DNA from: Dichotomicrobium sp964540795
Lineage (GTDB): Bacteria > Pseudomonadota > Alphaproteobacteria > Rhizobiales > Rhodomicrobiaceae
Reading direction: 5' to 3'
DNA: 64,000 bases
NCBI GenBank assembly: GCA_964540795.1
Contig: CAZINX010000001.1
Span: 124,001 to 188,000 of the forward strand
The notes beneath the pieces were generated by a model. The model ran no database searches and had not been told where the DNA came from. It worked only from the letters and a program-made list of their open reading frames with translations. The position numbers and the translations under genes are program-made. Positions 1 to 7,894 of this stretch are shown one piece after another. How positions within the stretch are numbered: the first letter of the stretch is position 1; the number at the start of each line of letters is the position of its first letter.

Positions 1-182
1 CAGACCTGCCCAATCTCATCGACGGATAACCGAATCCGCTAGCTAGGGAAGGGTAGAAAGACCGCGCCGGCACGACGTAGTGAAACAGGTTTCGTCGGAT
101 CATATGGGTGCAGCGCAGCCTTCAATCCGGATTGTATACAACGATCTCGACATAAAAATTGAACGAATTTTGACTTCCGCCG

Positions 183-212
183 TTGTCCCGCGCTGCGTTT
201 CAATTTTATAAC
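183..212 (+). promoter_or_regulatory. Putative sigma70-type promoter for the SleB-like gene
   Basis: TTGTCC (183-188) and TTATAA (206-211) are separated by 17 bp, a good sigma70 spacing, just ahead of the gene at 245. A purine-rich GAGGGAAGG follows at about 214-222. The rest of 1-182 shows no convincing gene; it holds a 10-bp palindrome TTGTATACAA at 132-141 of unknown meaning. Confidence 0.4.
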
Positions 213-244
213 AAGAGGGAAGGCAAAAGCGTACCAGCCATCAA

Positions 245-742
245 ATGGCCAAAAACGCAAACTCGGGGGCACAAATGATTGCGAGTTTGGGGGCGACAAT
301 CCACGATATATTGGCAAATGCCGTTCTGAGGGGTAGCCGGACGCGTGGTCAGTCGGAGCTGATTGCGCTTGCCTGGACTCTGCGCAATCGCGCAGAGCGC
401 GCCATACCCGGCGCCGAAAGCGTTGTGCTCGATTCCGCCCAGGCGCGCGAGTTCGGGCAGCGGCTGCTCGCGGATGCAGGCGTGGAGAACGGGCACGAAG
501 CGCTCGCGAACGGAACCGATCAGCATCAAGATGACATGGCGTACCAGCAGGCGCTCGCCTGCGTTTCGCTTGTCTTCGACGGACTGGTGCCAGATCCCAC
601 CGGCGGGGCCACCCGTGTGCATCCCCACGATCAGGCCCCGTGCTGGGCCGAGGATTTCGAGGCGACGGCGCTGATCGGTCCGCTTATGTTCCTGCGTGAG
701 CGGGCCGATTCCGAAGACGCCCGCAAACCAGACCCGAACTGA
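245..742 (+). CDS. Short SleB-like (Hydrolase_2) cell-wall hydrolase homologue
   Basis: 165 residues. The C-terminal part (GLVPDPTGGATRVHPHD, then PCWAED and IGPLMFL) matches the SleB/CwlJ-type Hydrolase_2 family, whose members carry a D-T-G-A-T-x-Y/F-H signature and a final IGxHxFY block. The middle contains the A-W-T-L-R-N-R-A helix that corresponds to the family VxLNR motif. The acidic EARGE segment that normally precedes it is missing and no signal peptide is visible, so activity and location are uncertain. The start at 245 has its nearest Shine-Dalgarno-like sequence more than 20 nt away; an internal ATG at 275 has GGGGGC at better spacing and may be the true start. It converges on pufC and is probably unrelated to photosynthesis. 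Confidence 0.6.
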   Translation: MAKNANSGAQMIASLGATIHDILANAVLRGSRTRGQSELIALAWTLRNRAERAIPGAESVVLDSAQAREFGQRLLADAGVENGHEALANGTDQHQDDMAYQQALACVSLVFDGLVPDPTGGATRVHPHDQAPCWAEDFEATALIGPLMFLRERADSEDARKPDPN

Positions 743-789
743 ATTTTGCAGCGCGCAGACCTTTGTCGGCAGCGGTCCAGCCCTGCCGC

Positions 790-821
790 AAAAAAAGCGG
801 CGCCCGGTTGCCGGCCGCCGC
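790..821 (-). terminator. Rho-independent terminator of the puf operon
   Basis: On the minus strand a GC-rich stem (GCGGCG, one mismatch, CCGG, loop CAA, CCGG, mismatch, CGCCGC) is followed directly by seven T residues. It lies about 50 bp past the pufC stop codon and fits an intrinsic terminator for the bchCXYZ-puf transcript. Confidence 0.88.
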
Positions 822-871
822 AAGGCTTGTCGAGATTGGCGGCGCGAGGCCAGCGCCCCGCTCCGCTCCGG

Positions 872-1903
872 TTATTGGCTCACCGACAGCAGCGATGGAT
901 AATCTTTCGCCATCTGCGCGCCGTAGAGCGGTTTGTTGACGCCGAAGTGGCAAGTTGCGCAGCTCGCCTTCGGCGCATCCCCCAGCGGGCCCAGCCGGTT
1001 TTCCGGGTAGGTGTCACGCAGCGGTATCAGGTAATCGATATTCAGGTCCTGCACCATTTGCAGCCCGTGCCACGCGTTCACGCGCATCGGCGTGCTGGAG
1101 CTCCATTCGCCGAGCGAACGGGAGTTGTGGCAGTAAGTGCAGTTCACGCCGAGCGATTCCGACATGTGGATCATCAGGCCGTAGGTCGACTCGGTCTGCT
1201 GGATCGACTGCCCGCCAGCAGTGGTCGGGAGCGGCCTGTTCGGAATCACCCGGATTTGCGGGTCTTCCGTGGCAAGCTGCTCCTCAAAATTGTAGGGCAG
1301 AGATGATAGCCCCACGACTTCTTGCGGGCGGTTCTGGCCGGTTTGCGCCTGGACGAAGGCCTGCATCCCTTCTTCCTGCGGATCGTTGAACCAGATGTTC
1401 GCAGGCACCGGCTCGCCGCGATGGCAGGTCCAGCACGTCACGCCCGTGTCGCCGACATGCTGGGTCCAGTTGGCATTGATGTGCTGGGTCATCTGCAACA
1501 TTCGCCGCGAGACGACCTTGGTGTAAAGCGAATCCGATGATAGCGGCTCGCCCGGCTCGTGGCAGTAGTTGCAGCCTTCTTCCTGCGGCGCGACCCATTC
1601 GGTGATCGCCACCATGAGACGGTTGAACTGATCCACGCTGGTGTCGCCAAGCACCTGAACGTTTTCGTAGAAGTCGCCGGCGCGTTCGCCTTCCGTCGAC
1701 TCGAGAGGATAGGGCTCGGGCGGCACCCGGTTGACACCCTCGTTGGGCGTCTGACGCCTTGGATTGGTGAGGTGCTCCATGGCCACGCCGCGATACCCGG
1801 TCTGTTCCACGTCGATCGGCGGGCGGTCCCAGTCTGGCGCGAAGATCATGGCGATCGTGAGCATCGCGACAACGACCACACCTACGGAGATTCCGAGTTT
1901 CAT
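872..1903 (-). CDS. pufC: Reaction-centre tetrahaem cytochrome c subunit PufC
   Basis: 343 residues with four CxxCH haem motifs at about residues 111-115, 157-161, 255-259 and 315-319, as in tetrahaem PufC. The protein sits on the periplasmic face of the reaction centre and re-reduces the oxidised special pair. The N-terminus is one hydrophobic helix (about residues 4-21) and there is no cysteine before residue 111, so there is no lipobox; anchoring is probably by an uncleaved transmembrane helix and not by lipidation. It is the last gene of the puf operon, 11 bp after pufM, with the terminator just downstream. Confidence 0.97.
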   Translation of the reverse strand: MKLGISVGVVVVAMLTIAMIFAPDWDRPPIDVEQTGYRGVAMEHLTNPRRQTPNEGVNRVPPEPYPLESTEGERAGDFYENVQVLGDTSVDQFNRLMVAITEWVAPQEEGCNYCHEPGEPLSSDSLYTKVVSRRMLQMTQHINANWTQHVGDTGVTCWTCHRGEPVPANIWFNDPQEEGMQAFVQAQTGQNRPQEVVGLSSLPYNFEEQLATEDPQIRVIPNRPLPTTAGGQSIQQTESTYGLMIHMSESLGVNCTYCHNSRSLGEWSSSTPMRVNAWHGLQMVQDLNIDYLIPLRDTYPENRLGPLGDAPKASCATCHFGVNKPLYGAQMAKDYPSLLSVSQ

Positions 1904-1914
1904 GAGAACGCCTC

Positions 1915-2880
1915 CTATTGCGCGGCCGGATCGGTGACAGGCGGCATGACTTGCGGATACTCAGGCGCGAAGTCGTGCTTGACTGCCCACAGATACCAGT
2001 TGTCCACCACCGTGCCGGTCAACAGGATGCCGATGCCGCCAGTGATCGGCGTCAGGACAGCGAACCACCAGGCCCAGCGGTGAATGGATTCCATGGTGGC
2101 ATTAAATCCCATGGTCCACCTCCAGAACAATGCGGCGCGCTCGCCCGCGGTCCCGCGATCGGTAATCTGCTCGATCTCACGCTCCCCGCCGTAACGGCTG
2201 ACCGCCAGGATTGTCGCGCCATGCATGGCGAAGAGCAGCGTCGAGCCGTAGAGGAACACGATCGAAAGCGCGTGGAACGGATTGTAGAACAGGTTGCCGT
2301 ACCGGATCGAGAAGGCCGCCGTCCAGTCGAGGTGCGGGAAGATGCCGAACGGCACCGCTTCAGCCCAGCTCCCCATCATGATCGGGCGGATGAAGCCCAG
2401 CACCAGATAGAGCCAGATGGCCGCGGCGAAGGCCCATGCGACATGCGTGCCCATGCCAAGCTGGCGCGCCCGGCGATAGGTGCGCACCCACCATAACAGG
2501 ATCGAGGCGGTCAGGAAGAAGCCGGCGATCAACCACCAGCCTCCCTCATTAAGCGGAGGCAAGACCTGGAGGCCGTATTCAGGCCCGGGTGGTTCCAGCG
2601 CCAGCCACGGAAGCTGGCGGACGAACTGCACCGGGTCCCAGTTCACCGAGGCCCACATATTGAGGCCGATGATCTCGATTGCGATAAAGCCGCAGATCAG
2701 CGACGTTACGCCAAGCCAACCGAGGTAGATCGGGCCGATCTGGGCGTTGCCGATCTTGCCGACCAGGTATTGAAAAAAGGGTTGGCCGGAGCGCGGCTCA
2801 TCTTCCTCGGGCAGTGGGACGCCATATTCGGCCGGCCCCCTGACCTGCACTTGCGTGAATATGTTCTGATATTCCGCCAT
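1915..2880 (-). CDS. pufM: Photosynthetic reaction-centre M subunit
   Basis: 321 residues, the usual PufM length. It has five hydrophobic helices and the HLDW and NPFHALS segments of the L/M family that carry the histidine ligands of the special-pair bacteriochlorophyll and the non-haem iron. With PufL it forms the core heterodimer that carries out charge separation in the inner membrane. It lies 16 bp after pufL and 11 bp before pufC. No pufX gene is present next to it. Confidence 0.98.
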   Translation of the reverse strand: MAEYQNIFTQVQVRGPAEYGVPLPEEDEPRSGQPFFQYLVGKIGNAQIGPIYLGWLGVTSLICGFIAIEIIGLNMWASVNWDPVQFVRQLPWLALEPPGPEYGLQVLPPLNEGGWWLIAGFFLTASILLWWVRTYRRARQLGMGTHVAWAFAAAIWLYLVLGFIRPIMMGSWAEAVPFGIFPHLDWTAAFSIRYGNLFYNPFHALSIVFLYGSTLLFAMHGATILAVSRYGGEREIEQITDRGTAGERAALFWRWTMGFNATMESIHRWAWWFAVLTPITGGIGILLTGTVVDNWYLWAVKHDFAPEYPQVMPPVTDPAAQ

Positions 2881-2896
2881 AACTTTCTCCTAGCCC

Positions 2897-3721
2897 CTAG
2901 GCCCAGATCGGCAGATTGAGCCACCAGTTCCACCACTCGGGCCAGCCGCGCGTCCAGAGCGGACCGCTGATGATGATGCAGACCGCGCTCCAGAACCCGG
3001 CGTTCAGCGCCAGGAACAAGCCCAGCCGGTGAATGCCGAGCGTGCCGATGGAGTACCCGATGAAGTCGCGGAAGAACGTATCTTCGTGGCTCGGCGTCTT
3101 GACCGTCTCGCCCTTCGGCGGGTTGGTCGCGGACAGCACCAGACCGCCATGCAGCGACAGCGCCAGCACCGTGGTAAAGAAGAACGTCACCGCGAGCATG
3201 TGCGCCGGGTTATAGTGGAAGTGGAGGTACTGGTAGCCGACGTTCGACACCCAGTCGAGGTGGCTGAAGATGCCGTAGGGGAAGCCGTGGCCCCACGCCC
3301 CCATGAGAAGCGGCCGGAAGACCACCAGCGTGACATAGGCGAAAATCGCGACCCCGAAAGCGATCGGGACGTGATAGCCCATGCCGAGCTTGCGCGCGAT
3401 TTCGGCCTGCCGCAATGCCCATGACACGAATGCGCCGATCGCGCAGATCGTGATGAGCTGCCACAGACCGCCTTCCGCGAGCGGCGCGAAGCCGAGACCA
3501 TAACTGATGTCGGGCGGCGCGATGTTGATTTTCCAGATATTCCAGGTTGGGCCGAGCGATGCGCCATACAGAATGAGCAATGTTCCCAACGCCGAGAAGA
3601 ATATCGTCAGGACGCCGAAGAAGCCGACATAGAAGGGACCAACCCAAAAGTCGAACAAGTCTCCCCCCAGGAGCGTCCCTCCGCGTACGCGATATTTGCG
3701 CTCAAAATTCAGTAGTGCCAT
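2897..3721 (-). CDS. pufL: Photosynthetic reaction-centre L subunit
   Basis: 274 residues, typical PufL. It begins MALLNFERKYRVRGGTLLGG and contains FSHLDWVSN and YNPAHML, the family segments with chlorophyll and iron histidine ligands. It partners PufM in the reaction-centre core. A purine-rich GAGGATCGGAAA precedes the ATG. It is separated from pufA by a 145-bp spacer containing a large stem-loop, which probably gives the antenna message a longer life than the pufLM part. Confidence 0.98.
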   Translation of the reverse strand: MALLNFERKYRVRGGTLLGGDLFDFWVGPFYVGFFGVLTIFFSALGTLLILYGASLGPTWNIWKINIAPPDISYGLGFAPLAEGGLWQLITICAIGAFVSWALRQAEIARKLGMGYHVPIAFGVAIFAYVTLVVFRPLLMGAWGHGFPYGIFSHLDWVSNVGYQYLHFHYNPAHMLAVTFFFTTVLALSLHGGLVLSATNPPKGETVKTPSHEDTFFRDFIGYSIGTLGIHRLGLFLALNAGFWSAVCIIISGPLWTRGWPEWWNWWLNLPIWA

Positions 3722-3790
3722 TTTCCGATCCTCAGGTCAGGAACGTTCGCGAAGACGCCTGACGCCGTGCGGGTTAGCGTCAACGAAGAA

Positions 3791-3858
3791 GTCTGCCCGG
3801 CCTTGAGCGGCCGTCCGGGAGAGGTTTTCGGCGAGCCGTGTTTTCGGGCCGGGCAGAC
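3791..3858 (-). repeat. pufA-pufL intercistronic stem-loop
   Basis: A perfect 12-bp inverted repeat (GTCTGCCCGGCC at 3791-3802, GGCCGGGCAGAC at 3847-3858) encloses a 44-nt loop that can fold further. In Rhodobacter, stem-loops at this position protect the 3' end of pufBA mRNA and set the antenna to reaction-centre ratio. Position and stability suggest the same role here. No T-run follows, so it is not a simple terminator. Confidence 0.8.
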
Positions 3859-3866
3859 CCTGTTCG

Positions 3867-4052
3867 CTACGCGAGATGCCCAGGCTGCGTAATTTCCACC
3901 GCGCTGGTCTGTTCAGCTGGGGCCGGTTGCAGCCAGTTATAGCGTTCCGTGCTGAGCAGAATGAAGTGAATCAGCAGCGCCAGCACGAAAAGGAACGTAA
4001 ACAAGGCCACAAGGGTCCGGCGCGGATCGAAAATAAGCCAAATGCGCCACAT
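3867..4052 (-). CDS. pufA: LH1 antenna alpha polypeptide
   Basis: 61 residues, a single-helix light-harvesting 1 alpha chain. It begins MWRIWLIFDPRR, typical of LH1 alpha, and has the bacteriochlorophyll-liganding His29 in ALLIHFILLS, followed by RYNWLQ and a polar C-terminal tail. A strong AAGGAGGA ribosome-binding site precedes the ATG. It follows pufB by 11 bp; alpha-beta pairs make the ring around the reaction centre. Confidence 0.97.
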   Translation of the reverse strand: MWRIWLIFDPRRTLVALFTFLFVLALLIHFILLSTERYNWLQPAPAEQTSAVEITQPGHLA

Positions 4053-4063
4053 GATAATCCTCC

Positions 4064-4300
4064 TTATACCAAAGATTGTACAGCTTGCGCCACTTGCGTG
4101 GCAGCAAGCGTGGCGTCATTCAACATTGGGGCGTTGGCCTGTTCCATTCCGGCCCAACCCCACGGGCGCCAATTCCACACCAGCAAGTGTGCGATCAGCG
4201 CGATCACGGTGAAGGCGATGAAGCTAATCACAAAGATGCTGTGAAACTCCTTGGCTTCGTCTTCACTCAGTCCTGACAAGGACTTGTCTCTATCAGCCAT
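4064..4300 (-). CDS. pufB: LH1 antenna beta polypeptide with long C-terminal tail
   Basis: 78 residues. The N-terminal half (LSGLSEDEAKEFHSIF) and the membrane helix with His38 in LIAHLLVW, ending in WRPW (44-47), are classical LH1 beta features; His38 should bind bacteriochlorophyll. LH1 beta normally stops at or a few residues after WRPW, but this chain continues for 31 more residues (48-78), a mostly small and hydrophobic Ala/Gln-rich tail on the periplasmic side. It is the first structural gene of the puf operon, 71 bp after pufQ. Confidence 0.95.
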   Translation of the reverse strand: MADRDKSLSGLSEDEAKEFHSIFVISFIAFTVIALIAHLLVWNWRPWGWAGMEQANAPMLNDATLAATQVAQAVQSLV

Positions 4301-4371
4301 GTGCGTCTCTCTCTTCTTGTTGGACGACTATGAAGGACCGTCACGCCGCCACGGTTGGTTGCGGGACCGGC

Positions 4372-4611
4372 CTACTTCATGAATGCGAAGGGTATCAGCG
4401 TCCCCGCCGAAGCGCGGGCTTCGGCAACGACCGAACGGCGGACGCCCGCCAATCCGTTATCGCTTGCTTCGCGCCTGCTCGGCAGCAGCCGGGCAAAAGC
4501 GGCGATGACAAGGAAGACTGCGAAGCACAGCCAGTACAACAGCCGCGACTCCCGAGCTTCTTGCCGCCTGAGAGTAAGTTTTGCACTGTCGTGTTTGATA
4601 GCGTTGGCCAT
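4372..4611 (-). CDS. pufQ: PufQ-like bacteriochlorophyll/antenna assembly protein
   Basis: 79 residues. A basic N-terminus precedes one transmembrane helix (about residues 25-42) and a conserved-looking C-terminus, RRSVVAEARASAGTLIPFAF. Size, single helix and place between bchZ and pufB match PufQ, a small protein implicated in delivery or formation of bacteriochlorophyll during complex assembly; this is based on position and memory of the family. The ATG at 4611 has AAAGGGAG nearby; a longer reading to 4707 lacks support. Confidence 0.75.
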   Translation of the reverse strand: MANAIKHDSAKLTLRRQEARESRLLYWLCFAVFLVIAAFARLLPSRREASDNGLAGVRRSVVAEARASAGTLIPFAFMK

Positions 4612-4639
4612 TTTCTCAAGTCTCCCTTTGCCGGTTATT

Positions 4640-4671
4640 CGAGCGATAACCTGAAACGCTCGTATTCGAGC
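4640..4671 (-). repeat. Palindromic/direct repeat upstream of pufQ
   Basis: The 198-bp gap between bchZ and pufQ contains a hyphenated palindrome GCTCG-TATT-CGAGC (4658-4671), a second arm CGAGCG (4640-4645) pairing with CGCTCG (4657-4662), and a direct repeat TATTCGAGC (4636-4644, 4663-4671). It lies 29-60 bp upstream of the pufQ ATG, where a puf promoter operator would be expected. It could also be a processing hairpin; no T-run follows. Confidence 0.45.
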
Positions 4672-4809
4672 AGGCCGGGACCGCGCCCGCCGGCCTGGCG
4701 GGTGCAACGGTCCATTTCTTTCCGCCGCATTGCGCCGCGCGACCGGCTGAGACCGGGCGCGCGAACGCAGGGGCGAAAAGCTGGTGACGGGGACGCGGTG
4801 AAAAAGCCG

Positions 4810-6267
4810 TCATGCCGCTTGCCCCCCTTTGACTTTTTCGAGCGCCTTGGCGACGCGCTCGGCCGTGACGCGGTCTTCGCCCATCAGCCGGGCGTCCTTG
4901 TCGGCCTGGTCGCGCAACCGTTTGGCCGCCGAAATGCGGATAAGGACGGGTTCACGCTCAAGGTATTCATCGAGAAGCCGCTGAGCGTCCTCATCCCAGG
5001 GTCGGGTCTCGTTGCGCGACAGGCGCGATGGCGTCGCCTCGGCCTTGTCCAGATCCGTGCCCAGCGGCAGGATGTGGAACAGCGCATCGAACAGCGCGTT
5101 GCAGACTTCCTGCACGAGATAGGTCGCCCCGGCGTAGCCCATGAACGGCGTGCCGGTGTGGCGGCGGATGATCGCGCCGGGAAACGAGGCGGGGATGTAC
5201 ATTGCCTTCGCGCCGACCTCGGCGAGATACATGCGCTCGTTGTAGCTGCCGAACACGATCAACGGCGTGTCGTTCTGCACCGATCGGCGTACCGCCTCGT
5301 TATCCGGTTTGCGCCCCGCGCTGCGCGCATAGGAGAAGTGACACGGAAGCCCCATGTCGTTCTCCAGGAAGTTGCGCACGCCGCGCGCATAGGTCTCGTT
5401 CGCCACGATGCCGAAGCTCGCCGTGCCAAAGAAGTCCTGCGTCACCGAGCGCCACAGGTCCCATAGTGGCTTGATGGTCGTGTGCTTTTCGCGCTCGATG
5501 AACGGCTCAGGATCAATGTCCAGAAGCTCGCCCAACTTGCGCAGGAAAAGCGTCGTCGATTCCAGCCCGATCGGCGCTTGCAGGAATGGCTTCTCCAGCG
5601 CCTCGCAGAGCTGGCGGCCAAACTCGCGGTACATGCAGACATTCACATCCGCCTGCGCCAGATTGGCGACATCGGCCAGATGGCTGCCCAGCGGGAACAC
5701 CATGTTGACCTCGGCCCCAATGCCTTCGATCAGCCGGCGGATTTCCGCGAGATCGGACGGCGTGTTGAAGGTGCCGTAGATCGGGCCGATAATATTGACC
5801 CTTGGCTTCTCGCCCTCCTTGCGAGGCCGGCGCTTGGGCATCTTCTTCGGGCCGAACTCGGTCCACAGCCACTTCATGGCGCGGTCGGCGCTCTCCCACT
5901 GATCCTCGTCGATGGTGCGCGGCAGGAAACGCTTGATGCTGGTGCCTTCTGGCGTCACCCCGCCGCCGATCATCTCCGCGATCGAGCCGGTCACGACGAC
6001 AGACGGCAGGTCCTTGTCGAGCGTTTCCCATGCCCGTTTCATCGCGCCTTCGGTGCCCTCGCGGCCAAGCTCTTCCTCGGCCAGCCCGGTGACGACGATC
6101 GGCAACTCGTGCGGCGGAAGGGCATCGGTGTAGTGCAGCACCGATGTCACCGGCAGGTTCTCGCAGCCGACGGGGCCGTCGATCACGACTTGCAGCCCCT
6201 TGATTGCTGTGAAGACGTAGACCGAGCCCCAATAGCCGCCGGCGCGGTCGTGATCGAGGATCAGCAT
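4810..6267 (-). CDS. bchZ: Chlorophyllide a reductase subunit Z
   Basis: 485 residues, full-length BchZ, a nitrogenase-like catalytic subunit of chlorophyllide a oxidoreductase (COR). With BchY it holds the active site that reduces ring B, using electrons from the BchX iron protein. The start MLILDHDRAGGYWGSVYVFT and the GPVGCENLPVTSV segment with its cluster cysteine are typical. It overlaps bchY by 7 bp, implying translational coupling in the bchCXYZ operon. Confidence 0.97.
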   Translation of the reverse strand: MLILDHDRAGGYWGSVYVFTAIKGLQVVIDGPVGCENLPVTSVLHYTDALPPHELPIVVTGLAEEELGREGTEGAMKRAWETLDKDLPSVVVTGSIAEMIGGGVTPEGTSIKRFLPRTIDEDQWESADRAMKWLWTEFGPKKMPKRRPRKEGEKPRVNIIGPIYGTFNTPSDLAEIRRLIEGIGAEVNMVFPLGSHLADVANLAQADVNVCMYREFGRQLCEALEKPFLQAPIGLESTTLFLRKLGELLDIDPEPFIEREKHTTIKPLWDLWRSVTQDFFGTASFGIVANETYARGVRNFLENDMGLPCHFSYARSAGRKPDNEAVRRSVQNDTPLIVFGSYNERMYLAEVGAKAMYIPASFPGAIIRRHTGTPFMGYAGATYLVQEVCNALFDALFHILPLGTDLDKAEATPSRLSRNETRPWDEDAQRLLDEYLEREPVLIRISAAKRLRDQADKDARLMGEDRVTAERVAKALEKVKGGQAA

Positions 6268-7880
6268 CCCACCGCCTCCGTGTCCTTGAGTTCCTTGGCG
6301 AGCTTGCGGGCGTATTTCTTTTTGAATTCCGGCCGGTCCTGCGGCGTGTCTTCCCAGACCCCGGCGGAATAGCCCTCGCCGACGCCGTCGAAGAACGCCT
6401 TCATCCCGTCGAACCGCGCCTTTTGGCCCATCGCGGTGTTGACGAGATGCGCCAGCGACCCGGCCCCGGCCGCGCCCATCAGCGGGCGCGCCGAGATCAA
6501 GTTGGTGAAATACAGACCCGGAATCGCCTTTTCCTTGGCCTTCTGGACAACCGGCGTTGTGCCGATGGCCAGGTCCGGCTCGAACTCTTCCATCGCGGCG
6601 ACGTCCTGCTCTAGCGAGGCGCGGAATTGCACGCGCACGCCGCGCGCCTCAAGCCATTCGCGGTCAGCATCCGACCATTTCGTCTTCGGACAGGCCGAGC
6701 CGACATAGCGGACGTCCGCGCCGCTCTCGATCAACAGACGGGCGACCAGAAGCTCAGAGCCTTCATAGCCAGACATCGTGATCCGGCCCTTTATCGGGGC
6801 ATTATCGAGCGCCTCGCGGATGCCGGGCAGCGCGGCGTTCTGCGCTGCGGCAATCTGTTCGGCGGACACGCTCGCAGCTTCCCCGATCGCTTTCAGCCAG
6901 TCAGCCGTGCCGTCATAGCCCACCGGCGCGGAGCCGACGACCGGCCGGCCCGCCTTGTGGAACTCCCGGACGCTGGCCGTGTAGAACGGGTGGATGGCGG
7001 CCGCCACCGCGCAGTCCAGCGCCGCATACAGCTCCCGCCACTCGCGCGTAGGAACGACGGGACCAGCCGCCAGACCCATCGGTGCAAGCAACTGTCCGAT
7101 GCCGATCGGGTCGGCCGGGAACATCTCGCCGATCAGCGTGACCGTCGGCCGCTCGGTCTCCAGATTGCCCGGGGCCTGCACCGGGCCTTGCTCTGCTTCG
7201 TTGCGGGCGTAGTTCAGCATCGCGCCGGCGAGCACGTCCTTGGCCTCGGCATGGGTCGGCACGCCAAAGCCTGGCACGTCGATGCCGACGATGCGCACGC
7301 CGTTAATTTCCTTCGGCAGCAGCTGCAGCGGGACGCCCGAGGCGGTCGGCACGCACAGGTTCGTGACGATCACCGCGTCGTATTGCTCCGGGTCGGCCAG
7401 CTCATGCACGGCATCGCGGATGTCCTCGAACAGCTTGCCGGTAACGAGCGTTTCCGAGTTGAACGGGACATAGCCTACCGTGCGCCGCGCCCCGTAAAAG
7501 TGTGAGGTGAAGGTCAGGCCGTAGACGCAGCAGGCGGAGCCGCTGAGAACAGTCGCGGTGCGCCGCATCCGCAGGCCAACGCGAAGCGAGCCGAAGGCCG
7601 GGCACATGCCCTGCGGCTTGTCATGCGGGCCGGTGGGATAATCCCGCGCGTATTGCTCCAGCGTCTCGCTCTTGCCAGCCATCTCGGCGGCCTTGCGCAT
7701 CTCCTCAGCGCCGGCATGGCAGCCGACGCCGTCGCCTGACGCCTTTAGCTCGGCTCCATCGGAAGGCGGCGTTTCACGGCCTTCGATCGCTGATCCGGTG
7801 TCGACCTGCACATCGCCAGTGGCGTCATAGATGACTTCGCTGTGGCGGGGGCCGTCGTCGTTTGCCGATTTGTCCGTCAT
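6261..7880 (-). CDS. bchY: Chlorophyllide a reductase subunit Y
   Basis: 539 residues from the ATG at 7880, which has AAGGGGG upstream and begins MTDKSANDDG. BchY is the second NifDK-like subunit of COR; GMCPAFGSLRVGLRMRR and SACCVYGL hold probable iron-sulphur cluster cysteines. An unusually long acidic and polar N-terminal stretch (about 90 residues) comes before the conserved core. It starts 14 bp after bchX and overlaps bchZ. Confidence 0.97.
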   Translation of the reverse strand: MTDKSANDDGPRHSEVIYDATGDVQVDTGSAIEGRETPPSDGAELKASGDGVGCHAGAEEMRKAAEMAGKSETLEQYARDYPTGPHDKPQGMCPAFGSLRVGLRMRRTATVLSGSACCVYGLTFTSHFYGARRTVGYVPFNSETLVTGKLFEDIRDAVHELADPEQYDAVIVTNLCVPTASGVPLQLLPKEINGVRIVGIDVPGFGVPTHAEAKDVLAGAMLNYARNEAEQGPVQAPGNLETERPTVTLIGEMFPADPIGIGQLLAPMGLAAGPVVPTREWRELYAALDCAVAAAIHPFYTASVREFHKAGRPVVGSAPVGYDGTADWLKAIGEAASVSAEQIAAAQNAALPGIREALDNAPIKGRITMSGYEGSELLVARLLIESGADVRYVGSACPKTKWSDADREWLEARGVRVQFRASLEQDVAAMEEFEPDLAIGTTPVVQKAKEKAIPGLYFTNLISARPLMGAAGAGSLAHLVNTAMGQKARFDGMKAFFDGVGEGYSAGVWEDTPQDRPEFKKKYARKLAKELKDTEAVGC

Positions 7881-7894
7881 CGCGCCTGCCCCCT

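Noticed and set aside
39..317. A 92-codon minus-strand frame at the window start
   Set aside because: No family resemblance and no ribosome-binding site; it overlaps the promoter and start of the SleB-like gene.
2880..4300. pufX in the puf operon
   Set aside because: No ORF follows pufM except pufC, as expected for a species outside Rhodobacter and its relatives.
4330..5466. A 378-codon plus-strand frame opposite bchZ and pufQ
   Set aside because: It covers several real minus-strand genes and has no recognisable domain.
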